DNA from: Aphrocallistes beatrix
Taxonomy: Eukaryota > Porifera > Hexactinellida > Sceptrulophora > Aphrocallistidae
Direction: 5' to 3'
DNA length: 64,000 nt
Assembly (NCBI GenBank): GCA_963281255.1
Contig: OY725493.1
Location: forward strand, 1,797,550-1,861,549
In this document: in pieces, positions 48,619 through 61,900 of the stretch
How positions within the stretch are numbered: position 1 is the first letter of the stretch
How the letters are laid out: every line of letters starts with the position of its first letter
Made by a program: the position numbers and the translations under genes
The notes under the pieces: generated by a model
The model's database searches: none
What the model was told of the DNA's origin: nothing
The model's input: the letters and a program-made list of their open reading frames with translations, nothing else

Positions 48619-49521
48619 ATGGATGAACGTAAAGGATTAGAATCAGAGCAAACAAGCGGAACCGAATCAAACTACGAATCAGCTGTAGATGGGAGTGAGT
48701 ACTCGAGTGTACCAAAAACTCGAGGAGATCTAGTGTTCGATCATTTCGATTGGAAGAATGGTCATTTTTGTGAGATTGAAGACTGTTGTGATGATTTCCC
48801 ACCGCCTCCACCGTATGGTGATAAATCATACGAATGTACGATCTGTTCGAAGAGATTACCTTATCCCTCAAGGCTGAAAGCACACATACGTGTCCATACA
48901 GGAGAGAGACCCTTCCACTGTTCTCTCTGCCCTAAATCATTCTCTACTTCCTCGAGTCGTACCAGACACGTTCGAATAGTACACACCGAGGATAAGCCCT
49001 ATGGATGTCCTGTGTGTAAGAAATCCTTTCTAAACATATCCAATTTGAAAACCCATCTCAGTATTCATACCGGAGAACGACCTTATGCCTGTTCGATTTG
49101 TCAAAAGAAATTTTGTCAATCCTCAAATCTCAAAAAACATGCACGCATTCACACTGGCGAGAAGCCATTTTGCTGTTCGATTTGTTCTAAGCCTTTCTTG
49201 ACTATTCAAAATCTTCAAAGTCACATGCGCACCCACACTGGGGAGAGACCCTATCCATGCCCAACCTGTTCCAAATCATTCTCTCAAATGGCACATCTTC
49301 AGGCACACAGCCGTACCCACACTGGAGAGAGGCCGTATCAGTGTCCGACGTGTTCTAAGTCATTTTCTAGGTCATCCGTCCTTAAAATGCACATTCTTGC
49401 ACACAATGGCGAGAATCCCTATCATTGTCCGACCTGTCCCAAATCGTTCCCAACCTTTGCGAATCTTAAGAGGCACAGTAAGACTCATAAAATCTCAAAG
49501 TTGGAGAAACCCATCGAATGA
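48619..49521 (+). CDS. C2H2 zinc-finger protein with eight fingers
   Basis: This single-exon protein has 300 residues. After an acidic ~70-residue N-terminus come eight tandem C2H2 fingers (about 74-292) joined by TGERPY/TGEKPF linkers. Finger 2 to 3 uses TEDKPY, and the last linker is NGENPY. All Cys-x2-Cys and His-x3-4-His ligands appear intact. Such linked arrays bind DNA. No KRAB, BTB or SCAN domain is present, so the protein cannot be tied to a named orthologue; Kruppel-like arrays are too common. It is AT-richer in codon use than the AP5M1 or NELF-A genes nearby. Confidence 0.9.
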   Translation: MDERKGLESEQTSGTESNYESAVDGSEYSSVPKTRGDLVFDHFDWKNGHFCEIEDCCDDFPPPPPYGDKSYECTICSKRLPYPSRLKAHIRVHTGERPFHCSLCPKSFSTSSSRTRHVRIVHTEDKPYGCPVCKKSFLNISNLKTHLSIHTGERPYACSICQKKFCQSSNLKKHARIHTGEKPFCCSICSKPFLTIQNLQSHMRTHTGERPYPCPTCSKSFSQMAHLQAHSRTHTGERPYQCPTCSKSFSRSSVLKMHILAHNGENPYHCPTCPKSFPTFANLKRHSKTHKISKLEKPIE

Positions 49522-49962
49522 TCTCTACTTCTAACATACGTATATGTACCTAGTATCAACCCCAGGTCCTCCAACACAAATCAACACGAAGCTTATTCAT
49601 ATTTTATGCAATCATTATTTTATCTTTTGATTCTGCTATTACTACTTGTAGGCTAATCATCACTTCTAGGCAACAAAATAATTGGAATAATGGCTATCTT
49701 AATGAATATAATCAAGTCGCTATTAGATTGTACGTAGCTTGATATTTGACAATTATTTTTACTATTTTTATTATTACGTATTTGTTATTTCGATGGACTC
49801 ATCGTTAGTCTATCTCGAGGATGTTCTATCTAATTAATTCCTTCGCTACTGTGTTGATTACATGTATTTCATATTTTCTCTCAAGAGTTAGCTAATAATA
49901 CAGTTCTTCAAAACGCGACTCTGAAAATTAAATACTGCTGAATTTCTAAAAACTTTAGACAA
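49522..49962. other. Intergenic; upstream of sacsin-like gene
   Basis: Very AT-rich with no recognised feature. AAAACTTTAG, ending four bases before the ATG at 49963, is acceptor-like. Confidence 0.4.
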
Positions 49963-52900
49963 ATGGATGGTAAGTTAAAATTGCTATTGATATAAATCAT
50001 GAATGCTTCAGTGTGATACCCTTTCTACGTATTTCCTAGACCCAGACGACACTAACTTCGGGCCTACACCGAAAACAGTGTTGGAGGAGATCACTGCCAT
50101 TTTGAAAGAGTATGCTGATGGGAGTAATATTCTTAAGGTAAGTACATATACATCCGTTTAATTATTAATTATTTATTTATTAATTAAAAGCGCGCTTTGC
50201 TCGCTTGTGCTGCACACCCTGCGAACACTTTGTGTCTACCTCATTCGCCTTTGGTCGACTCTTCCATTTCAAATAATTTTCTTGTTAGTTCAAAAATAAA
50301 ATTCCTAACAAAACATTCGCACTTTTTTCCAAATTTGACATTTAGTATATATCACCCATGATCAAAACTGTTGAAAAATAGTCTCTAATATATTTTTGAA
50401 ATTTGATGACTTATATCTATTATAGACAAAACAAACAGAATGTTTATCAAATAGTTTCGAAAATACGATAATCAGGATCTACAACCCTAGAAACCCTAGG
50501 TCAACGATGTTAAAAGCTGCTGATCTCTAGCATATTTTTTAAAAAATCGCCAAAAAAGTGTGAATACAGTATATGCAAATAATTTTTATTGTCATGCACT
50601 ATTGAAAATCAACATATGAATATGAGTTGTTACTTTGAAGTATCATTAACAACCACATATTGGAGTAATAATTATTTGTACATGATTTGCTATGGTGTAT
50701 AGTGGAGGAATGCATAAAAAGTATAGAAAGAAAAGGTGTGGAAATTTGTTTGGGAGAGGCGTAATTTCACACCTTTGAGAAATTTCCAGGGCTTTTCACA
50801 AGTTACCAACAAATTCCGCTTAGATATTTGAACTTAATCGTAGATCACATGACACCTACAAGTACATGCCAATTTTCACATTTCCACGATCAATTCGAAC
50901 AAACAAACGAAAAACATCCTCGTGTTTTAATTCATGAGATAATTCTGACAGTATATGCTAGTTGTATTGCAATTCTAGCTCTGCACTGAGATTGAGAGAT
51001 TTGCTATACTCTAGGAGCTCATACAGAATGCAGATGATGCAGCCGCTACTCGCATTGCATTCCTTCTTGATTCGACTCAGCACCCTGTTGCAAATCTGGC
51101 TTACCCAGATCTATATGAGTACCAGGGACCTGCACTCTACTCCTGGAACGACTCCATATTCACAGAGAAGGACTGGGAGGGAATCCAGAAGCCTGGGAGG
51201 AGTGTCAAAGAAACAACAGTCCTCAAAGTTGGAAGGTTTGGGATGGGGTTTGTCTCGGTCTATCATTTAACAGGTTTGTGGTTTTCTTTAGTTTTGTTCC
51301 TGGAATAAACACCTGAGTTACTACGTATATTCTCATTTAAATTATTGGTTAAGTATTATTTCAGACTGCTGTCATTGTTCTCTACCTTCAATAATTTCAT
51401 TTTATTCTGTAGATACTCCTACCATCTTAAGTGACAAACGTTTTGGTATTAATCACCCTTTACGAGAGTTGTCGCATCCCGGTAAAAGGGGTGTGTCTTT
51501 CTCCATCGAAACATTGGCCACGAATCCCTGTAAATCGGGACATCTCTCCTGCTTCAAAGGATACTTCGGGTACAATGGAGAAAGCAGTTACGGGAAAACT
51601 ATATTCAGGTTACCACTCCGGAAAAACAAATCTGACGTAAGTGCGAGTGTGTGTGACGTCACGGATGTGAGAGAGAAGCTACTGCTGCCGCTAATGGCGG
51701 AAGCGGAGTATACACTGCTGTTCTTGAAGAGTGTATCTTCTATCGAGATTCTAGAGAAAGTAGGAGGTGCTACAAAGAGTTTGTTCAGAGCTGAAATCCC
51801 ATCTGACTATCAATATATTGTTAAGAAATATAGAAAAGATGTGACTGAGTTTGTATCTTCTCGAGAATACTTAACTCACACAAAGTTGTTTGTCTGTTTA
51901 TTCCCTACTATCTCATCGCGTGGAGAACACGGTGAGAGAGAGAAGGTGTGGCTGGTACTGAACTTGATCGGATTCGGATCTCCTTCTGGAGAACTGCGGA
52001 CTTTTTACTGTGAGGATCTAAACTATCTTCCTTGGGTGGGACTAGGACTCGCGACAGGTGTCAAGGATCTGTCAAACTGCAATAATTGGAGTTTTGATTG
52101 GAATGAAGAAAATCCTTCTACGTTATTTGATTCCATCAAGACTACTTTTTCAAAACCCTTCATTGTTGATCCAGAAACGGAATTAGAAATTTCTACAGGT
52201 CGCATCTTCTGTTTTCTTCCCACACAGCTCGAGTCTAAGTTTCCATTCCACATCCATAGTTATTTCTCACTCAGTTCGAATCGAAGGTCGATTGACTGGC
52301 CAGCACCTGACAACCAAAACGACAAAGGACCTAAATGGAATCAACTTTTGACGCAGAACTTAACATCCATAGCGTATGCAGCATTCCTGCACATAGCTGT
52401 AATCGCTCTGGAGCATCCATCTCCCCTCGTGTACCACTATAAGCTGCTGTCCCGCTGGAGTCCACACGAGCCTGAGCACACACTCTTCAACTCCATTCTA
52501 CAAATAGGACTGCAAAAGCTGTCTCGCCACCTCCTCCTCTTCTCCCGTCAAAATGGTGGGAAGTGGTTGCCTATAAATGAGGCTGTTTTTCTACCCAGTT
52601 TAGTAGGGGAATCTCTCTGTCATGAAGATGTGTGTTTGAAGTTATTTGAATTACTAGAGCAGCCCATCGTTAACATTCCTTCTTGCATCACTGAGATCAT
52701 TTTTAACGTTCCTGAAATCTTCTCACAGATAAAAGAGAGAATTCTTACTCCTGTTGACATCAGAAACTTGCTTGTAGAGTCCTACTGCTCACCTCTTTGT
52801 AGGGAGTACCTAGCTGGCGATGGTGTCTGTATTGCACTGCTGGAGATACTGCTACCCTACGTCTCAACATTGGAATCAAATCAGCTGTTTCTTGATGGTG

Positions 52901-55900
52901 TTCCTCTGCTCCCCATCTCAGGCAGTAGCCAACCTCATTTATTCCGATACAATGGAGATGCAATGTACTTTATCAGCGATAATACACCTGCCCACCTTAC
53001 ACTGTTCCCTGACTTAGCATTTGTCAATCATTCTATTCCCCCACAGTTGCATTCTATTCTCCTCTCTCTTGCAAGAGGAGGTACCTCTCTAAATCTATTC
53101 GACCTCACAAACCTTGAAAATAACCCAGAATTATTCTCGCAATTACTGACTAAGTCGCTTTCCTGTCTCTTTAAGACTGAGTCACTAGATTCTATCACAT
53201 GGCGACCTGGAGTGGATAAACAGCCTCCAGCTGACTGGATTGTAAAACTTCACCATTTCATTGGTACATCTCAATCTCTCCTCTCTGCAGTCTCTCATCT
53301 CCCGATTCTCCCTCAGCATTCTACTACCTGTGACGTTATCACATTATTACCACTCAAGTCTCAATCCACTTACATTGAGATAAGTAAAACACAGAATTTG
53401 AAGTGGCTAGAGCAAATCCTGGAATGTTCTGGTTGCTATATGTGTGTAAACCAATCGTTTATTGAGTGCTTTAGTGAGTTTGTGTTGTCTCCTATTCCTG
53501 CTGGACTTATTCCAGCTCTGCATTCAACCCAAATTCTAAAAAATTTCATGCCAAAACTTTCACACCTGAACGATGAGATGATGTTTCAGTTGATCAATTT
53601 GCTGATTCCTTACATTGATGATTCTAACATTAATATCATCAAGCAATTGCCTGTACTTCTGAATACTCGAGGAGAATGGCTAATACTACGCTCTGACATT
53701 GTTCTGCCTCCTCTTTTCATTCCTTCCAACATACCCTATCCACCTCATATAATCTCTCCTTTCCAAAGCTCCCTCAAAATACTTTATGAAAAACTTAAAA
53801 TCCCTCCTATTTCGACTGAGTCTTTTCTCACATTCCATTTATTGCCGTTTCTTTATACTCTAGATTATGATGCACGCAGCAAATTGATTGTCTTTGTATT
53901 GGAGAATATTTCGAAATTGAACTTCGATGTCTGTGAGGTTGGGGTGTGTCTTAAGAACACTGAATGGATCGCAGACGCTGCTATGAGTGACTGTCTGCAC
54001 ACTCCTTCCAGCTTACTCGATCCGAGGGACTCTCTTTTTGAAAAACTCCTCCTACCTCACGCCCAATCTCTGTTTCCTAGCGATATTTGTTGCAATCATT
54101 TAGATATTATGATAAAGTTCTTAGGTCTGAATTCTTCCAGCACCCTGACTCTCGATTTGTTAGTTAAAGTCTGCCAACATAGTGTAGAGACATTAAAAGC
54201 TAGAACAGGATCAGGATGGAAGAGTACATTTGATGCACTCTTGCACCTATTATGTAATTATCTCGACTCATTCGATACTGTTTCATGGAGAGGATTGCTT
54301 GAAATATTCGCAACTCCTTTCATCTTTCTAGATCAATTTCCTCCTAATGAATGGCCTCCTTGCATTAGATTTCAAACTTCCAACCAGTTATGTTGTCCAC
54401 AAGACTTGGTGTTGTGCCATCCAGATGGCATATACTTGATTGGTTCTATCTCCCACACTTTCTTAGATTCATTCTCTAACCCCACAACACAGCAAATACT
54501 GAATGGGATGGGAATGATGCCACTGTCCATTGAAATGGTAATCAAACAGCTCAACTACTTATCTCAAATAGAAATTGAGAATTCTGATAGAGAGAGTGTC
54601 TTTCGAATGGTATCTAAGATATACAATTATTTAAATTGTAATGTCTCTCAAGTTCAGAATTTAGAATCGAACATCATTTTCATTCCAGATGAGTGTAAGT
54701 TCGTTTCTAAAGAGAGGATTGTGTTTGAAACACCTTTTGACTTGGCACCGTATTTATACTCTATCCAACAGCTTCGATATGACTCTCCACAATTCTTCCA
54801 TTTCTTGGGTATCAATCAATCTCCTTCCTCAGCTCAATTATCCTTAATTCTATGCAACTTTAATGACTTAGGTGATAAGCTCTCAGATATACAGCTTAAG
54901 ATAGTAGTTGATATTCTGAAATGTTTCGTAGAAGGAGATGTTCCACTAACAGAATTGCAAATTTATATACCAGGTCAAGACCTCGGGTTGTATGAACCTG
55001 GAGACGAGAAACTAGTGTTTTGGGATCAGAGCTGGCTGGAACGTGGGCTGATTGAAGAAGACTTTGTAATTGTCCATGGTTCGATTTCGAATGAGATGGC
55101 GTACAAACTGGGCGTGTCTCCTTTCAGTGAGAGGGTCGCTCCCTCTAGCGAAGACTTCTGGTGTGAAGAATCGGGCCAGCAGGTGTGTGTGACAGACCGA
55201 TTACGCTCCATCCTCGAAGCGTACTCAGGCAACATTAACGTCCTCAAAGAGATGTTGCAGAACGCTGATGACGCTAGAGTGACAATTATGAAGGTTGTAT
55301 TTGATTGGAGGAAACATCCGACTCAGTCTCTCCTTAATACCGAATTAAAGGATTGGCAAGGCCCGGCCATCCTTTTCTATAATGATTCAGTATTTTCTGA
55401 TAAAGATTTTGAGAACATTACTAAGATAGACGGGGCCACGAAAGCAGAAGATGGAACTACGATCGGTCGATACGGGCTTGGTTTCTGTACTGTTTATCAT
55501 TTCACTGACGTTCCAAGCTTTATATCAAAAAAATACATTCACATTTTCGATCCTCAAAAAAAGTACCTCCGTAGATCAAAGGGCGGTTGTAAGATAGACT
55601 TTTGTTGTGGGACCTACGCCAAGTATATTGGACTGTACAAAGACCAGTTCGCTCCTTATGAAGGCATATTTGACTGTTCCATCATGAACCACCACTGCTT
55701 TGATGGGACTCTGTTTCGGGTACCTATTCGTTCAAGCAACCTATCTTCTACTGTTTCTCTTAATACATTCGAACATTCAGATATAATCCACCTTCAGGAA
55801 AGTTTCGTGAGGGAAGCGGAGAACTTGCTATTCTTCACACAATGCGTTAGATCAATTGAGATATATGATATAAGCGCTGCATCTCAGGAACCTGAACTGA

Positions 55901-58900
55901 ACCCGATTCATATCGTTAGGAGAGATGACCCTCCTACAACCCAATCTTTTCTCCATGCGAACAGGTATCTTGTGGAACACCTCTACAATGGCCAGCCCAT
56001 GACACCAGCTGTATCCCATTGTGAGTATGCATTAACTGTACAAAACAGGCAGAGTATGAATTGGATGGTTACCTATGCAACTGGGAGTGAGGCATGTGTA
56101 GAGGCTCTGAGGATATTCCCTTATAATGTAGCTCCACTACCGTTTGCAGGAGTCGCTATCAATCTAGATCTCTTACAGAGAGTTGAGGAATCTGAGTACC
56201 AGTCAACCCTGTACTGCTTTTTCCCTCTCCCCATTTCCACGAGTTTCCCTTTCCACTGCCATGCTATGTTTGAACTGAGGCATGACAGACAGGGTCTGGT
56301 TGATTCAGTAGAAAGTAAGACTGAGTGGAACAAAGTGTTGGTTTCAGATGCGCTCGTCCTCGCTACTCTAACTCTCTACCAGCATCTAGCTGAGAAGGTC
56401 AAACTTTCAAATGACGAAGTATCACGAAGCGCATATATACATATCTTGTACAAAATGTTTGCAAGACAAGTCCTCAGTGATCCTCTCTGGGAAAGTTTTG
56501 CCGTTGCGATCTCAAAACAATTCTCACAAAGTGAATTCGAGCTCTTTCCTCTTACTACGACAAGTGGGATTGATTGGGGTAGTTTCAGTTCAACCTATTT
56601 CCTAGATATTTCTTCAATCAAATCAGATCTGAGAGAACTCTGGTCTGACTCATTCTCAACCAAAGTACACGGTGCTGTAGTGAACTGTGGTTATCCTGTT
56701 GCGATTATTCCAGATTCCATTTGTGAGAACAGTGCCTTGATTTATTTACTATTTGGAAGCCAAACTGATAATATAATCGATCTTAAAATGTTTAAAAACA
56801 TTTTCTTTTCTAATTTATCAAACTTTAGCATTGATTTAATTGTTGACATCCTAACTGTCCTTATCTCCGCCTGTACGGTTCATATCTGGTTGAGAGAAAC
56901 TATTATGTCAACTCCCTGCATACCTTGTGGGGAGGTAGGAACATTCCGGGAACCAAGTAAAGTTGTTGATCCAAACAATCATCTGGTTGCTCAACTTTAT
57001 GAGAGAATCGAAAATAGACTTCCTAGCGATGCGTGCATTGAGGCTATGTTCACCAGTGGCTCAGTGCTAGACATATTGAGGACTAATCTCGGTTTGATTA
57101 CTTTCAAGCTCAGTAATGAAGAGTTGAAGGGTAGAGCCGAGTATATCAGGGTGAACTGTAACAGAGAGCTAGCCGTGAGACTGATCGGATATCTAGATCA
57201 GAAGATATTCACAGGATCTGAAGTTGAAGCGATGCGATCCATCATCTGCAATGTAGCTTTCATTCCAGTAGACTATCCAAATATTACAGAAACATTTTCA
57301 ATCACTTCCAACTTTTTCTCACCTTCTGAGATCATCCCATTCTGTCTAAAACCTATTGCTGAGTTACAATTACCAGTGTGTCCAGATAATTTAACGAGAT
57401 ATCAGGATTTCATAACTAACTTCATTCTATCTAATGATAGCAATCTCACAAGAAATATAGCACTCATCGCAATTAAGGAGTTGAAATTATGTGTACAGCA
57501 TTATGGTACATTGGTGACAGTTATGGATATTCCTGATAAAGTGACTAAGATCTATGAAACGATAGGAGAGCATTGCTTGCCTGATGAATACACTAAAGTA
57601 CCAAACAATGGAATTCTGGTTCCCTCTGTTGGATTTTGTGACAAATCCAGGGTTCTCTTATATTCCGATGAAGATTTTCCACCGTACATCTTCTCACTTA
57701 GTTCCTATTACCCTAGGAGGTCCAGATATCTCCATGATTTCTTTGTGAAAATGCGAATTAGCAAAGCTCTATCACACCTTCAATGCAAGATGGTAATAGA
57801 GGAGTTGTACAACAGACAGGGAAGTATCCCTCTAACTCCACAAGAACAGCAAATTGTTCTAAAATTTATATTTCATATATATAATAGTCATACAGGAAGT
57901 GATAACAAGTTCCTGTTATGTAGGGACAATATCATCCATTTGGTAGAAGATTGCGTCTTTTATGACCTTAATTGGACTGGAGGAGAATCAGAAGTATCTT
58001 TTACACACAAGGATAAAACTTACTACTTTATTCATGATCATTTAAGCAATAAAATAGGATCTGCATTGGGGGCGATACCACTTAGTCACATCAAACTATC
58101 GGGACGCACATCATTACCGTTCACGTACATCTCAAAGGGTCAATCGGAGCCTCTTCCAAGAAGACTAAAAAACATTTTGAGTGAGTACGAGAGTGACATT
58201 GATATATTCAAGGAATTGACACAGAACGCTGATGATGCACACGCGACTGAGATAAAGTTCTTGTTTGACTGCTCGCACTACGGACAAGAACACATAATAC
58301 ACCCGGAAATGAAGCACTGGCAAGGCCCGGCCCTCTACTGCTTCAATAACGCAACTTTCTCTGATGCAGATTTTGAAAAAATTACTCAGCTGGCAAGTTG
58401 TTCTAAGATGGAAGATCCGACCGCTATTGGAACTTATGGGATTGGTTTTAACACTGTCTACCATCTGACCGACCTTCCAAGCTTTGTTAGTCGCCACCTG
58501 CTCACTTTCTTTGATCCGCAAGTCCTGTNNNNNNNNNNNNNNNNNNNNNNNNNNNNNNNNNNNNNNNNNNNNNNNNNNNNNNNNNNNNNNNNNNNNNNNN
58601 NNNNNNNNNNNNNNNNNNNNNNNNNNNNNNNNNNNNNNNNNNNNNNNNNNNNNNNNNNNNNNNNNNNNNNNNNNNNNNNNNNNNNNNNNNNNNNNNNNNN
58701 NNNNNNNNNNNNNNNNNNNNNNNNNNNNATTCCCGTAACTGATGTCTCGACCATTAAGATAACTCTTCAATCTCCTTCGAATCCTCCAACTCCTGAAGAT
58801 CCTGAAGATTCTGAAGAGTTTATAGTCGCATTCTCTTCTGGTACTAAACTCTGCTTCGATCTCGTGAATAGAATAAAGAACGCTAACCAAGTGCGTACTC

Positions 58901-61900
58901 GCCCTGTGTGTTCCGTTGCAGTGCCAAAGTGCCTACTTTCTCTGCCGATTGTAGAGTTTACAAACTATGAATGTCATCTCTTCTGCTTCCTTCCTCTCCC
59001 ATGTCTCTCTAACTACCCGATGCACATTAACGGTAGTTTCCAGCTCCATCAGTCTCGCCGTGCTCTTCACTGTACCTCTGATGATAGCATCAAAACCGAA
59101 TGGAATCGAGCTCTTATAGCTGATGCTCTTCCAATTGCTGTAGTAAACATGCTAATCTCCCTCACCAAGGAATTCTCTACAGAAACGAATTGTATGTTGT
59201 CTGTTCAACAATTGGAAAGGTACTATTCATTCTGGCCTAATTCGAATGAAGACGATGTTCTATGGGGAGAATTTTCTTTAATGACAGCTGACTGTATCAG
59301 GAAGAGCAATTCTAAAATCTTCTATTGTAGAACTCACCCTACACACTGGATTGGATTTGAAGAGGCATCACTCTTCGTTACTGATCCAAGCATCTACACT
59401 ATTGATAGCGAGTTCACTGATGTGCTATCTTATTTTGCTTCCAGGAATCAGATTTACTTTGTCGATCTCCCTCTAAATTTTAATAAACACAGAATCATGA
59501 TGCGTTTGAATTTCGATGAATCACAACTCTATAAAATTGACAGAGCATGTAGAGAGATAATATTTCCTTGTTTGGATGAACTGATGGAGAGCAATCCAGG
59601 GACTCTTAAGTGCATCATATCTACTCTTTTGGAGAATTTAAAATATGAAGAGTGTCTTAAGAATCTGTTAACCACTGAAGCATGTATTCCTTGTGGCGAA
59701 GATGATCCCATATTTCGCGCTATTCCGGACGTGATAAGTCCTCATTCCGCATTTACGCAGATATTCTATCCTGATGAGAAGAGACTCCCGTCTAGTTCCT
59801 TTCAATCTCTTTTTGATAAAGAGCTTTTACCTGAAACCTCACAAGCACTCATCTCTCTTGGCGTGATCACGTCAGAGTTGCCATTGGATCTGCTTGTAAA
59901 CCGATGCTATAAGACATCTGAGTTAGAGATTCAGCTGGCTGACCAGCACGCTAAGCATCTCCTCGACTACATCAATAGTTTGTGGCTTAGTCCCATCCAA
60001 AATGACATCAGTAATAGCCTTCAAGAAATCCCATTCATTCCTGTTTATCAGGACATCATATACAACACTATTTGTCCAGAGATACGCAGGTTCTCTCCTC
60101 CATCTTCTTGTTGTATGTTTGACAAGAAGCATATATCTCCTTGCTACAAACCTGTAACGATAACGGTTAATTCTCTCCATCAAGCAATGTCACTGCTGGG
60201 CATTTCTGATAGAGAGATTCCGCTTCAGGATGCACTAGACTCTATATTCTTAATACAAAGAAACCTAGAGCTCATTGAGGACATTGATATTGCTGATATA
60301 GCTGAAACTATCAGAGTAATATATTTGTTTATCGCTCAATCCTGCTTCTCAAGTGGCAATGAACATCTTAACCTTGAAGTTAACAGGGATCTAGTGCGAA
60401 CTACTCTAGCAGAGAAGGATTGGATATTTAGTGTGTCATGTCGGAAGTTCTATCCTGTCTCTCAAACTTGTATTTCCAGCGAATACCTACATTTTAACAG
60501 CCAGTTTCTTAACTCTTTTTCTTTCACACAACTCTTAAGTGAAGCAAATATTAAACAATTTTTTGAATTTATGAAAATTTCCACCGAAGTCACACGTGAA
60601 ATGGCATGTATGATAATCTGCTTAATGAAAGAACACTTTGGCGACAGTTGTCTCCCTTCTACTGAAGCTTGTAATGAATGTGGGTGTGTAATTCATTTGG
60701 TGAATAATACACTAAAAGAATTGCAAGTAACACCAGACTGTTCCAATACTATTTACCTCCTGACAGAGCTGAACCAACTCCAATTAGCTTTGCACTTGTA
60801 TCTAAATGACGCTCCTTGGATAGATAATCCTGATTGTGAATGCTTTGTTCATCACGACATAACTTTGTATTCTTCAGAGAGGCTAGGAGCTCAAAGTAGG
60901 ATAGAATCAATATGTGTACCGATAGGATTTGAAGAATTTGGCCAGTATGAATCAATTTCCAACCGTATTGACACATTACTGAGGGAGCTCCCTTGCGATG
61001 TCACAATCTTCAAAGAACTAATTCAGAATGCAGAGGACGCTAAAGCTACTGAAGTCGGAATTATATTGGACTGTCAATCGTATGGAGATGAATCTCTATG
61101 TCTACCTCCCAGAACGCAAAGAAATTGGAAGGATCTCCAGCGTGTGCCATCTCTCCTGATCTATAATAACCGACCCTTTACAGAGGATGATATACAAGGC
61201 ATCCAGGCGGTTGGGATTGGAGGAAAGCAAGGTAAGAGTACCATTGGACGGTTCGGGCTAGGTTTTAATTCTGTTTATCATCTAACTCGAGTTCCATGTC
61301 TACTCACGTGCTCTGAAGACGGTTCTGATTCCAACTTCTGTGTGTTTGATCCTTATCGAGAACATCTCAATTTACGTCCGAATTCTTTACCAGGTCTGAG
61401 ACGTAAGATCAGAACACAAGATCTTGAAAACTTTTCTCACCAATTCTTGCCCTATTTCCTTAAGCCAATATTTACGCATTTTAACAATTCTATGTGCAAT
61501 CTTAGAGACAGGAAATGCTTTTCAATATTTAGATTGCCTCTGAATAGATCTTTAGACTTTGAAAATAACGCATATAAAACTGAGAAACTATTATCTGATT
61601 TGCTGAAAGAAGCTCCTAGGCTACTGCCGTTCATAACTCATGTGGAGAATATCAGTATTTTCCACATAAAATCAGATGGCACCACGACTTGTAAGGGAAT
61701 TATAAGAAGTAAAATTGAATCTCAAATAAACTCTCAAGTTGAACGCCCAATATGCGGACACGATAACTCAATCAAAATAATAACTAAAAAGGTTTTTGTA
61801 GATCGACCTATCGTGTCGGATTCTGGACAGATCTTATCTGACACTGTAACTAATGAAGTTACTTGGTTGATATACCACTATACTGGAAGTGTAGATGCAT

